From CAWJMF01 sp963843945 (GTDB lineage Bacteria; Vulcanimicrobiota; Vulcanimicrobiia; Vulcanimicrobiales; Vulcanimicrobiaceae), in assembly GCA_963843945.1 (NCBI GenBank), contig CAWJMF010000002.1:1240001-1304000 (forward strand): a stretch of DNA of 64,000 bases, in the 5' to 3' direction. The notes beneath the pieces are model-generated. The model was not told where the DNA came from. It made no database searches and saw nothing but the letters and a program-made list of their open reading frames with translations. A program made the position numbers and the translations under genes. This document shows, in pieces, positions 15,493-23,272 of this stretch. Every line of letters begins with the position of its first letter. Positions within the stretch are counted from its first letter, which is position 1.

Positions 15493-15944
15493 TAGAGCTT
15501 CGACAGCACGTCCTCGGCGTGGCCGTTCACCGAGACCTTCGGCCACACGTGGATCAGTTTTCCGGCCGCATCGAACAGAAACGTCGAGCGCTGGACGCCC
15601 ATCGACTTTTTCCCGTACATGTTCTTCTCGACGATGACGCCGAACGCGTCGCAAAGCTTCGAATCGACGTCGGCCAGGAGCCTGAACGGGATGCCGTACT
15701 TCTCTTTGAACTTCTGGTGCGACGCGACCGAGTCGCGGCTCGCGCCCACGATCTGGGCGCCTTTCTTCTGAAAATCTTTGTACATGTCGCGAAACTGGCT
15801 CGCCTCGTTCGTGCATCCCGGGGTATCGTCTTTGGGGTAGAAGTACAGCACCAGAGGTTTACCCAAAAGGTCCTTTGTCGAGATCGTCGTCCCGCTGTCA
15901 TCGGCAAGACGGACGACCGGCAGCTTAGCGCCGGATTCAAGCAT
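15492..15944 (-). CDS. bcp: Thioredoxin-dependent peroxiredoxin (Bcp/PrxQ)
   Basis: A 150-residue PrxQ-type peroxiredoxin that reduces hydroperoxides. The peroxidatic Cys is in YPKDDTPGCTNEASQF. The resolving Cys five residues on, found in some family members, is not present here, so it may act as a 1-Cys enzyme or resolve elsewhere. Start MLESGAKLPVV at 15944 fits the family beginning best; in-frame starts also exist at 15959 and 15986. It heads a two-gene unit with the MBL hydrolase and is divergent from the methyltransferase gene. Confidence 0.9.
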   Translation of the reverse strand: MLESGAKLPVVRLADDSGTTISTKDLLGKPLVLYFYPKDDTPGCTNEASQFRDMYKDFQKKGAQIVGASRDSVASHQKFKEKYGIPFRLLADVDSKLCDAFGVIVEKNMYGKKSMGVQRSTFLFDAAGKLIHVWPKVSVNGHAEDVLSKL

Positions 15945-16007
15945 TCGAGTGTTTCCCATTCTGTGAGAAGCAAGCGTGGCTAGCACTTACTCTACGTCCT
16001 TATCATC

Positions 16008-16021
16008 GGCGAGGCCTCGCC
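16008..16021. promoter_or_regulatory. Perfect 14-base palindrome in divergent promoter
   Basis: GGCGAGGCCTCGCC is a perfect inverted repeat in the short gap between the peroxiredoxin gene (leftward) and the methyltransferase gene (rightward). A TATCAT at 16001-16006 next to it could be a -10 box for the rightward gene. The position suits an operator that controls both genes. Confidence 0.35.
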
Positions 16022-16037
16022 TAGGCCAAAGGTCCCA

Positions 16038-16661
16038 TTGTCTGTGACTGACGCCGCGCATCCGCTGAGCGTCTCACTCGCTGCGTCGCTAGTGAGGCTG
16101 GTCACGCCTCGCATCCTCGTGCTCGGTGCGGGGAACGGCCGCAACCTTCCGCCGCTTTTGGCGGCCGGAGGTCGCGTCGATGTGTTGGACGACGACGCGG
16201 CGCGAATTGCATCGCTGGCGGAACGCTTCCACGCTGAGGCCGGATTGCGATTGGCGACGGGTTCGTTCGACGATCCTTTTCCTTTCGAGAGCGGCTACGA
16301 CGGCGTGCTCAGCACGCACGCGCTGCTGCACGGCAACCGCACGCGGGTTCGGAGCGCGTTGAACAACGCGTTTGCGGCCGCGCGTGCCGGGGCACGGCTC
16401 CACCTCGTGCTCGGTTCGTGCTCCGACCCGCGCTCGGGCCAAGGCCGGGATCTCGGCGACGGCGCGTTCGCACCGGAAGACGGCGACGAAGCCGGAGTCC
16501 CGCACGTCTATTTCACCGAAGGCGAGGTTCGGCAAGTACTCGGGGCCTTCACGCTCGATTCGCTCGAGGAGCGCTCCGCGGCAAAAACGGCCGGACGTTG
16601 GGCCCACGACGCAGCGAGTGCCGCGCAGATGGTCCACTGGTTCGTGCGCGCTCGGCGCTAA
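16038..16661 (+). CDS. SAM-dependent class I methyltransferase
   Basis: A 207-residue Rossmann methyltransferase. The SAM-binding motif I is RILVLGAGNGRNLPPLLAAG, with the acidic VDVLDDD after the second strand and YDGVLSTHALLHG as the motif around strand four. A C-terminal ARR ends the seven-strand fold. Starts TTG 16038 (after AAAGG) or GTG 16044 are both possible. Substrate unknown; the similarity to TehB/small-molecule methyltransferases is general. Confidence 0.8.
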   Translation: MSVTDAAHPLSVSLAASLVRLVTPRILVLGAGNGRNLPPLLAAGGRVDVLDDDAARIASLAERFHAEAGLRLATGSFDDPFPFESGYDGVLSTHALLHGNRTRVRSALNNAFAAARAGARLHLVLGSCSDPRSGQGRDLGDGAFAPEDGDEAGVPHVYFTEGEVRQVLGAFTLDSLEERSAAKTAGRWAHDAASAAQMVHWFVRARR

Positions 16662-16667
16662 GGCTCT

Positions 16668-16991
16668 CTAGTAGGTTGGGACTTTGGGATCGACCTCGTG
16701 CGACCACGCGTCGATCCCGCCGGCGAGGTTCGCCACGTTGCTGAAGCCCATCTCGCGCAAAAAGTCGGCGACGCGTCCGCTGCGGCTGCCGAGGTGACAG
16801 AGCACGACGATATCCTGATCCTTGGGGTGGAGCTCGCTCAAGCGATCGGGGATCTGGGCCATGCGAATGTGCAGCGTACCGTCGAGCTTGGCCTTCGCCA
16901 ACTCGTCGTCTTCGCGCACGTCGACGATCAACACGTCCTCGCCCGCATCGAGCCGGTACTTGAGTTCGGAGGGAGTGATCTCGTCGTTCAT
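16668..16991 (-). CDS. Single-domain rhodanese (sulfurtransferase)
   Basis: A 107-residue rhodanese. The catalytic Cys is in VVLCHLGSRSGRVADFL, and the CDC25-like N-terminal DVREDDEL and the C-terminal NLAGGIDAW complete the domain. Its ATG at 16991 overlaps the thiG stop (ATGA), so it is the last gene of the thiO-thiS-thiG unit. That context suggests it passes sulfur to ThiS or another acceptor during thiazole formation, an inference from position. Confidence 0.9.
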   Translation of the reverse strand: MNDEITPSELKYRLDAGEDVLIVDVREDDELAKAKLDGTLHIRMAQIPDRLSELHPKDQDIVVLCHLGSRSGRVADFLREMGFSNVANLAGGIDAWSHEVDPKVPTY

Positions 16992-17776
16992 CGTTCCTTG
17001 CTCGCAGCGATCAAGCCGGCAGGCGGACTCGAAGCGTTCGCGTAGCGACGCTTCTCCATACGGCCGGCCAGGAAGGCGAGGCGTCCGCTTTCGACGCCGA
17101 GCCGCATCGCGCGCGCCATCGCGACCGGGTCGCGCGCCGCGGCGATTCCGGTGTTCATCAAGACGGCGTCGACGCCGAGTTCCATTGCCAGCGCCGCGTC
17201 GGACGCGGTTCCGACGCCGGCGTCGACGATGACCGGCACGCCCGCACGCTCTTTGATGATCGCGATCGAATGCGGATTGCAGATCCCAAGTCCGCTGCCG
17301 ATCGGCGCGGCAAGCGGCATGACCGCGGCGCAGCCGGCTTCCTCGAGTTTGCGGCAAGCGGTCGGATCGTCCACGATGTACGGCAAGACGGTGAAGCCGT
17401 CGGCGACGAGTTCGCGCGCGGCCGCGATCGTTTCGACGGTGTCCGGATAAAGCGTGTCGGGATCGCCGATGACTTCGAGCTTGATCAAATCGGTGTCGAG
17501 CAGCTCGCGCGCTAACTGCGCCGTCAGCACCGCGTCGCGGGCGGTCGTGCAGCCTGCCGTGTTCGGCAGGATCGTATAGCGCGAGCGATCCAGGTAATCC
17601 AGCATCGTCTTGCCCGTCGGATCGTCGAGGCTGATCCGCCGGATCGCCACCGTGACCATGTCGGCGCCGCTCGCCTCATGCGCCTGCTGCATGACGTCGA
17701 GCGAAGGGTACTTGCCGGTGCCGACGATCAAGCGCGAGCGAAGCTCGTACTTGCCGATTCTCAGCGAGCTATCCAT
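16988..17776 (-). CDS. thiG: Thiazole synthase
   Basis: A 262-residue TIM-barrel enzyme that makes the thiazole moiety of thiamine from deoxyxylulose phosphate, the ThiS thiocarboxylate and dehydroglycine. Motifs: RLIVGTGKYPSLDVM, MVTVAIRRISLDDP, LPNTAGCTTARDAV, LIKLEVIGDP, and the glycine-rich phosphate site VPVIVDAGVGTASDAALAMELG. The ATG at 17776 was chosen because it gives the usual start just before IGKYELRSRLIVGTG. It lies 29 bases after thiS. Confidence 0.96.
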   Translation of the reverse strand: MDSSLRIGKYELRSRLIVGTGKYPSLDVMQQAHEASGADMVTVAIRRISLDDPTGKTMLDYLDRSRYTILPNTAGCTTARDAVLTAQLARELLDTDLIKLEVIGDPDTLYPDTVETIAAARELVADGFTVLPYIVDDPTACRKLEEAGCAAVMPLAAPIGSGLGICNPHSIAIIKERAGVPVIVDAGVGTASDAALAMELGVDAVLMNTGIAAARDPVAMARAMRLGVESGRLAFLAGRMEKRRYANASSPPAGLIAASKER

Positions 17777-17805
17777 GTACGGCTTTTCTTCCCAGCCGGC
17801 GACGG

Positions 17806-18009
17806 TTACCCACCGGCCACCGCCCGAATGATCTCGACCTCGTCGCCTTCCCCGAGCTCGCGCGCCTCGAGTTCGCCCCGGCGCACGACCCGCGCGTTGA
17901 CGGCGACGGCGATGCCGTCGGTCGTCGCGATGCCGAGCTCGCGCAGAAGCGCGCCGAGCGTGGTGCGGGCGGGCAGGTCGCGTTCCTCGCCGTTGATCGT
18001 TGCGTTCAC
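17806..18009 (-). CDS. thiS: Sulfur carrier protein ThiS
   Basis: A 67-residue ubiquitin-fold sulfur carrier. The C-terminal Gly-Gly (IIRAVAGG) is the site that is adenylated and turned into a thiocarboxylate. The N-terminal NATINGEERDL and the central VAVNARVV match the family. Start GTG 18009 overlaps the thiO stop. No ThiF-type activating enzyme is in the window. Confidence 0.93.
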   Translation of the reverse strand: MNATINGEERDLPARTTLGALLRELGIATTDGIAVAVNARVVRRGELEARELGEGDEVEIIRAVAGG

Positions 18010-19139
18010 GAGTAGGAAGGGTTCGCGCTTGCGGCAAGCGCCTCTTGTGTGTCGCGCAAGGGCGAGACCCCGGCCAAGCCGGGCAAGGCCGGCTTCCCCT
18101 CGATCGCATCCGCCAGCACGAGGGCGGTGACGGGCGTGAGCAGGATGCCGTTGCGATAGTGGCCGGCCGCCACGAAGTACCCGCCGAGGGCGGTCGCGCC
18201 GACAAACGGTTTGCCGTCGGGCGAGCCCGGGCGCAAGCCGGCCCACGATTCGCTGACGGTCAGGTCCCCAAGCGCCGGAACGGCCGCCAGCGCGGCCTCG
18301 AGCAAGCGCTGCTGGCCGCGCGCCGTCACCCGCACGTCGAATCCGGCTTCCTCGACGGTGGCGCCGACGAGCAGCCGGCCGTCATCGCGCGGCACGAAGT
18401 AGACGTCCCGCGCCCAAAGGACGTGGTTGACGAGGCCGGGCGGAGCCGCCAGCGCCAGCATCTGGCCTTTGACCGGGTGCACCGGAAGGCGCGCGCTCGG
18501 GGGGACGCCCGCGAGTTCCCCGGCCCACGCACCCGCGGCGTTGACGACGGCCGTCGCGGGCCGGAACCCGGCCGTCGAACGGATTCCGAGGACGCGCCGT
18601 GCGTCGGCCTCGAGGGCGACCGGCCCGAGACCGGTCTCGAACGCGACGCCGCGCGCGAGACAGGCGGCTTCGAGCGCGCGCCCTAGACGGCGATTGTCGA
18701 CCTGCCCTTCGGCTTCGATCAGCGACGCGCCGTAGGTCGCTGCAAGCGACGGCTCCGCACGGCGCACGTCGGCGGCCGTCAACCAGCGGGCCGCGACGCC
18801 GCGGCGCTCCAAATCCCCGACGCGACCGCGCAACCGCTCGGCTTCCGGCTCGCTCGTAGCCGCTTCGACGATCCCCTCGAGCCGCAGGCGTGCGTCGACG
18901 GCGCCACTCGCGCGCAGTTCCTCGACGTAGGCCGGGTAGAGTTCGAGCGAGCGCGCGCAGAACACAGCGAACTCGGCGTCGTCCGGATACTCGGTGTACG
19001 GCGCGAGCATGCCGGCACCGGCCCATGACGCGGCGCGCCCCGGCGCGCCGGCATCGACGACCCGGACTTCCGCGCCGCGCTTGGCGAGTTCGTAGGCGAT
19101 CCCGAGCCCGATCAGGCCCGCGCCGATGACGACGATCAC
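18006..19139 (-). CDS. thiO: Glycine oxidase ThiO
   Basis: A 377-residue FAD-dependent amine oxidase of the DAO family that would oxidise glycine to the imine used by ThiG. The dinucleotide-binding motif is IGAGLIGLGIAYELAKRG, followed by the family block APGRAASWAGAGMLAP and the C-terminal GHYRNGILLTPVTA that closes the FAD site. Start GTG 19139. Its ThiO identity rests mainly on the thiS and thiG genes that follow it. I looked in the 66-base upstream gap for a thiamine riboswitch and saw none. Confidence 0.93.
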   Translation of the reverse strand: MIVVIGAGLIGLGIAYELAKRGAEVRVVDAGAPGRAASWAGAGMLAPYTEYPDDAEFAVFCARSLELYPAYVEELRASGAVDARLRLEGIVEAATSEPEAERLRGRVGDLERRGVAARWLTAADVRRAEPSLAATYGASLIEAEGQVDNRRLGRALEAACLARGVAFETGLGPVALEADARRVLGIRSTAGFRPATAVVNAAGAWAGELAGVPPSARLPVHPVKGQMLALAAPPGLVNHVLWARDVYFVPRDDGRLLVGATVEEAGFDVRVTARGQQRLLEAALAAVPALGDLTVSESWAGLRPGSPDGKPFVGATALGGYFVAAGHYRNGILLTPVTALVLADAIEGKPALPGLAGVSPLRDTQEALAASANPSYS

Positions 19140-19205
19140 GCAGGCCGTCTTCGGTTCGAGCGGTCGCGGGAGCCTCTGCTTAGCGCCGGCTAGGGGAAGC
19201 CCGAA

Positions 19206-20696
19206 CTAGTGACCGCCGAACGCCGCGACGACGCGCAACCCGAACGCGAAGAACATCGAACCGAGGAAGACGCACACCGGCAGCGTCAAGACCCACGCGA
19301 GTAAAATGTTGCGTAACGTCTGCATCTGGAGCCCGGAACGATTGGCCCACATCGTGCCGGCCACACCCGACGAGAGGATGTGCGTGGTACTCACCGGGAG
19401 CCCGAAGCGATCGGCGGCCTGGATCGTCAGGTACGCGATAATCTCGGCCGAGGCGCCCTGACCGTAGGTGAGATGGCTCTTGCCGATGCGCTCGCCCACG
19501 GTCACCACGATACGCTTCCAGCCGATCATCGTTCCGAAGCCGAGCGCGATCGCGACGGCGAACTTCACCCAGGTCGGGATGAACTTCGTGGTCGAGTCGA
19601 GTTGCTTGGTGTAACCCGTCAGCGTCGCCGCGTCGGCGTCGTTCGCTCCCAAGGCATTCTTCTTTTTCAGCTTGGCGATCGCCGACGAAACTTGATAGAT
19701 GTTGCTGCGGAGCCCGGCACGGTCGTCTGCCGGAACGTCGCTGAGCTGCGTCTTGCCTTTGATCGCTTGTTCGATCTCGTTGTTGTCGGTGTTCAGCGCG
19801 GCGAAGGTTCTGTCGGTGACGGTTCCCTTCGATTTGAGGAACATATTCAGTTCGTCCGACGCGTCCTTCGGCGGGAGCGTCTCGTTTTTCGCGAGCTTGT
19901 TGAGTACGGCGCCGGAGGACACCGCGGCAGCCTGGATTTGCGCGAAGGCCGGTTGCGAAAGGCCCAAGTTCAGCGCGTAGATGCCGGGCACGATGCCGAT
20001 CAGAATCAACAGGATCAGCCCCATGCCTTTTTGCCCGTCGTTCGAGCCGTGCGCGAAACTCACGCCGGTGCAGGTCAGGATCAGCAGCCCGCGGATCCAA
20101 GGTTTCGGCGGCGTGTCCTTCGGCGGTTCGGTATAGAGTGCCGGATCTTTGATCAACGCTTTCATGATCAGCAGCAACAGGGCGGAGCAGAAGAATCCGA
20201 CGATCGGCGAAACGAGCAGCGCGAGCAAGGTGTCCTGCAGCTTGCCCCAATTGACCCCGTCGCCGAACTGATGGCCCGCGGTTAGGACCGAGTTTGCGAG
20301 TCCGACGCCCACGATCGAGCCGATCAGCGTGTGCGAGCTCGAAGCCGGCAACCCGAAGTACCAGGTTCCCACGTTCCAGATGATCGCCGAGATCAGCAGC
20401 GAGAAGACCATCGCGAAGCCCGCACCCGTCCCGACGTTGATCACGAGTTCGACCGGGAGCAGCGCGAGAATGCCGAAGGCGACGGCGCCGCTGGAGGTCA
20501 GGACGCCGATCAGGTTCCACATTCCGGACCACACCACGGCGATCCAAGGCTTGAGCGAATGCGTGTAGATGCAGGTGGCCACGGCGTTTGCCGTATCGTG
20601 GAAACCGTTGACGAACTCGAAGCTCAGGGCCAAGGCCAGGGCCAGGACCAAAAAGATGACTTCCTGAGCCGTTATATGGCTAAGTAGTTGCTGCAC
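19206..20696 (-). CDS. pit: Low-affinity inorganic phosphate transporter (PiT family)
   Basis: A 496-residue membrane transporter of phosphate, probably as a metal-phosphate complex driven by protons. Signature sequences FEFVNGFHDTANAVAT near the N-terminus and GFGTMIGWKRIVVTVGERIG plus the C-terminal VSTTHILSSGVAG are the paired PiT repeats. A long hydrophilic loop of about 130 residues (roughly 240-370) separates the two halves. Start GTG 20696 follows AAGGAAGAAG. No PhoU-like gene is adjacent. Confidence 0.93.
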   Translation of the reverse strand: MQQLLSHITAQEVIFLVLALALALSFEFVNGFHDTANAVATCIYTHSLKPWIAVVWSGMWNLIGVLTSSGAVAFGILALLPVELVINVGTGAGFAMVFSLLISAIIWNVGTWYFGLPASSSHTLIGSIVGVGLANSVLTAGHQFGDGVNWGKLQDTLLALLVSPIVGFFCSALLLLIMKALIKDPALYTEPPKDTPPKPWIRGLLILTCTGVSFAHGSNDGQKGMGLILLILIGIVPGIYALNLGLSQPAFAQIQAAAVSSGAVLNKLAKNETLPPKDASDELNMFLKSKGTVTDRTFAALNTDNNEIEQAIKGKTQLSDVPADDRAGLRSNIYQVSSAIAKLKKKNALGANDADAATLTGYTKQLDSTTKFIPTWVKFAVAIALGFGTMIGWKRIVVTVGERIGKSHLTYGQGASAEIIAYLTIQAADRFGLPVSTTHILSSGVAGTMWANRSGLQMQTLRNILLAWVLTLPVCVFLGSMFFAFGLRVVAAFGGH

Positions 20697-20778
20697 GCTT
20701 CTTCTTCCTTAGTCGAGCGCGGCCGATGAGCCGGGCCTCACACATTGTGCAAAAGGAAGCTTATCGGGGGGTTAAGAC

Positions 20779-21552
20779 CTGCGTATAACAACGCTGAACG
20801 CCAACGGAATCCGCGCCGCAGCCCGCAAGGGTTTCTTTGCCTGGCTCCGCCGCGAGTCGCCCGACGTGCTCTGCCTGCAAGAGACCAAAGCCCAAGAGCA
20901 CCAGCTGCCGCCCGAGGCGCTCGACCTGGGCGAGTATAGCTACGCCTTCGTCGACGCGGAAAAGAAAGGGTACAGCGGCGTGGCGCTCTACGCGAAGCGG
21001 CCGCCCGACAACGTCGTACGCGGGTTCGCCATGCCCGACATGGACGCCGAAGGACGCTTCGTCCGCTTCGATTGGGGACGCACGAGCATCGCGTCGATCT
21101 ACGTTCCCTCGGGGACCAGCGGCGAGGTACGGCAGCGTGTCAAGGACGGCTTCCTCGAACGATATCTCGCCACGCTCGCGGCGATGCGGCACGACGGGCG
21201 CAGCTACATCCTGTGCGGCGACTTCAACATCGCGCACAAGCCGATCGACACGTTCGATCCGGTCCGCAACGCCAAGGTCACCGGTTTTCTGCCGCACGAG
21301 CGCGCTTGGATGGACGACGTCCTCGCGCTCGGCTGGGTCGATGCCTTTCGCGAAGTCGACGCCGCCCCCAAGCGCTATACCTGGTGGCCCAACTGGCCCG
21401 GCGCGTTCGAGAGCAATCGCGGCTGGCGCATCGACTACCAGCTCGTCACGCCCGACCTCGCCGGCAAGGTGCGCAGCGCCTCGATCTACCGTGACGAACG
21501 TTTCTCCGACCACGCTCCCGTGACGATCGAGTACGAGCTCGCGCTGGACTGA
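20779..21552 (+). CDS. xth: Exodeoxyribonuclease III, CTG start
   Basis: A 257-residue AP endonuclease / 3'-5' exonuclease for base-excision repair. Catalytic features: TLNANGIRAA, the metal-binding LQETKAQ, GRSYILCGDFNIAH, and the closing FSDHAPVTIEYEL with the essential DH pair. The N-terminal NANGIR lies in frame upstream of any ATG, GTG or TTG, and a TAA stops the frame at 20773. The only sensible start is therefore CTG at 20779, ten or so bases after GGGGG. Translation from the GTG at 20866 would remove the catalytic Asn. Confidence 0.92.
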   Translation: MRITTLNANGIRAAARKGFFAWLRRESPDVLCLQETKAQEHQLPPEALDLGEYSYAFVDAEKKGYSGVALYAKRPPDNVVRGFAMPDMDAEGRFVRFDWGRTSIASIYVPSGTSGEVRQRVKDGFLERYLATLAAMRHDGRSYILCGDFNIAHKPIDTFDPVRNAKVTGFLPHERAWMDDVLALGWVDAFREVDAAPKRYTWWPNWPGAFESNRGWRIDYQLVTPDLAGKVRSASIYRDERFSDHAPVTIEYELALD

Positions 21553-21563
21553 CCAGGGCCGGC

Positions 21564-23243
21564 TTACATGCCCGTGTAGACCGGTCCCTCGCCGCCCTGT
21601 GGCGGGACCCAGGTGATGATCTGGTAGGGGTCCATGATGTCGCACGTCTTGCAGTGGACGCAGTTGCTGAAATTGATCTGTAAGCGCCCGTCGTACTTCG
21701 CGTCGCCGTTCGTTCCGGTTCGCTCGAAAAGCGGCTCGTAAACTTTGGCGGGACAGAAATACTGACAGGGGTTGCCGTATTCGACCGTGCAGCGTTCCGC
21801 GCAGATGCCGGTATCCGCGACGTGCAGATGCGGCACTTGGTCTTCGTCGTGCATCGTCCCGCTGTTGAACACGTCGGTGAGCTTGTCGAAGGTCAGAACG
21901 TTGTCGATCTTCGTGCGGGCGTTGACGGCCTTCGGCGGCGTTTCGGTGATCTTTTTCATCCGCGCGTAGCCGGCCTCGCCTTTGAGGCGATCGATGAATC
22001 CGAACGCGCGGCCGCCCGCGTACATCGAGAGCCCGGCGTTGAGCATGCCGGCGAAGAGTCCGCCCTTGAAGGCCTGATGGAAGTTGCGCGCGATGCGCAG
22101 CTCCGCATGGGCCCACGATTTCTTGAAGGCGTCCTCGAAGCTCGCAAGCGTCGCCGCGTCGCTGTTGCCCGCGGCGAGCGCGTCCATCGCCGTCTCCGCC
22201 GCCAGCATGCCGGACTTGATCGCGAGGTGGATCCCTTTGAGGCGCATGCCGTTGAGGAACCCGCCCGAATCGCCGGTCAAGAGCAGTCCGTCGGCGTACG
22301 GCCGGGGCATCGCGTACAAGCCGCCCTCGGGAATCGCTTTCGCGCCGTAACGCAGCAGCTTCGCGCCTTCGAGCATCTTGGCGATCGCGGGATGCTGTTT
22401 GTACCGCTGGAAGCGGTCGTGCGGGTCGGTCGTCGGGTCCTCGTAGTCGAGGCCGGTGACGAGACCGATGTCGAGCACGTCGCCCGCCATGCCGTAGAGA
22501 AAACCGCCGCCGAAGGTATCGTTCGGGAGCGGGAAACCGAAGGTGTGGGCGACGCTGCCCGGCTTGATGCTGCCCGGCGCGCACTGCCACAGCTCTTTGA
22601 TGCCGACCGCGTAGACTTGCGGATCGCGATCGGCGCCGAGCTGCAACTTCTCGATCGCCTGCTTGGCGAGCGTTCCGCGCGGGCCTTCCGCGATGATGAC
22701 GACCTTCGCGAGCAAATCCGGGCCGGGCTCGTAGTTGGCCTTCGGCTGGCCGTTGTGGTCGACGCCTTTGTCGCCCACGCGCACGCCGATCACGCGTTCG
22801 CCGTCCCAAAGCAGCTCCTGCCCCGGGAACGACGGGAACACGTCGGCGCCGAGCTCCTCGGCAACGCCGCCTAGCCACTTGGTGAGCTTCTGCAGGCTGG
22901 CGACGAATTTGCCGTGGTTCTTCATCATGGGCGGCATCATCGCTGCCGGGACGGCCATCTTGCCGGACTCGGTAAGGTACCACATGGCGTCGCTCGAGAC
23001 GGGCGCTTCAACCGGCGCGCTCGCGCGCCAATCGGGCAGCAACTCATCGAGACCCTTCGGGTCGAGTACCGCGCCGGAAATTCCATGGTTGCCGATGTCG
23101 CCGGCCTTTTCGATCAACATGACCGAAAGGTCGTCCTTCCCGCGTTCTTTGGCGAGCTGACGCAGGCGAATGGCCGCGGCGAGTCCGGCGGGTCCGCCGC
23201 CAACGATCAAGACATCGACTTCGAGCTGGTCGCGTTCAGGCAT
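21564..23243 (-). CDS. Electron transfer flavoprotein-ubiquinone oxidoreductase
   Basis: A 559-residue membrane-associated FAD and 4Fe-4S protein that passes electrons from acyl-CoA dehydrogenases, via ETF, to the quinone pool. Motifs: VDVLIVGGGPAGLAAAIRLR for FAD, the ETF-QO block GNHGISGAVLDPKGL, and the C-terminal ferredoxin-like part with CAERCTVEYGNPCQYFCP and NCVHCKTCDIMDP (cluster Cys). The start ATG 23243 gives MPERDQLEVDVL; longer readings add an unlikely extension. No etfAB genes are in the window. It converges with xth. Confidence 0.95.
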   Translation of the reverse strand: MPERDQLEVDVLIVGGGPAGLAAAIRLRQLAKERGKDDLSVMLIEKAGDIGNHGISGAVLDPKGLDELLPDWRASAPVEAPVSSDAMWYLTESGKMAVPAAMMPPMMKNHGKFVASLQKLTKWLGGVAEELGADVFPSFPGQELLWDGERVIGVRVGDKGVDHNGQPKANYEPGPDLLAKVVIIAEGPRGTLAKQAIEKLQLGADRDPQVYAVGIKELWQCAPGSIKPGSVAHTFGFPLPNDTFGGGFLYGMAGDVLDIGLVTGLDYEDPTTDPHDRFQRYKQHPAIAKMLEGAKLLRYGAKAIPEGGLYAMPRPYADGLLLTGDSGGFLNGMRLKGIHLAIKSGMLAAETAMDALAAGNSDAATLASFEDAFKKSWAHAELRIARNFHQAFKGGLFAGMLNAGLSMYAGGRAFGFIDRLKGEAGYARMKKITETPPKAVNARTKIDNVLTFDKLTDVFNSGTMHDEDQVPHLHVADTGICAERCTVEYGNPCQYFCPAKVYEPLFERTGTNGDAKYDGRLQINFSNCVHCKTCDIMDPYQIITWVPPQGGEGPVYTGM

Positions 23244-23272
23244 AACCCTGTCTGCTTCCAGAAGCGGGGCAA

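Noticed and set aside
19140..19205. Possible thiamine pyrophosphate riboswitch before thiO.
   Set aside because: The gap is only 66 bases and I saw no conserved CUGAGA-type core.
21822..22874. A 350-codon plus-strand frame opposite the ETF-QO gene.
   Set aside because: Antisense shadow; the ETF-QO frame has all its cluster and FAD motifs.
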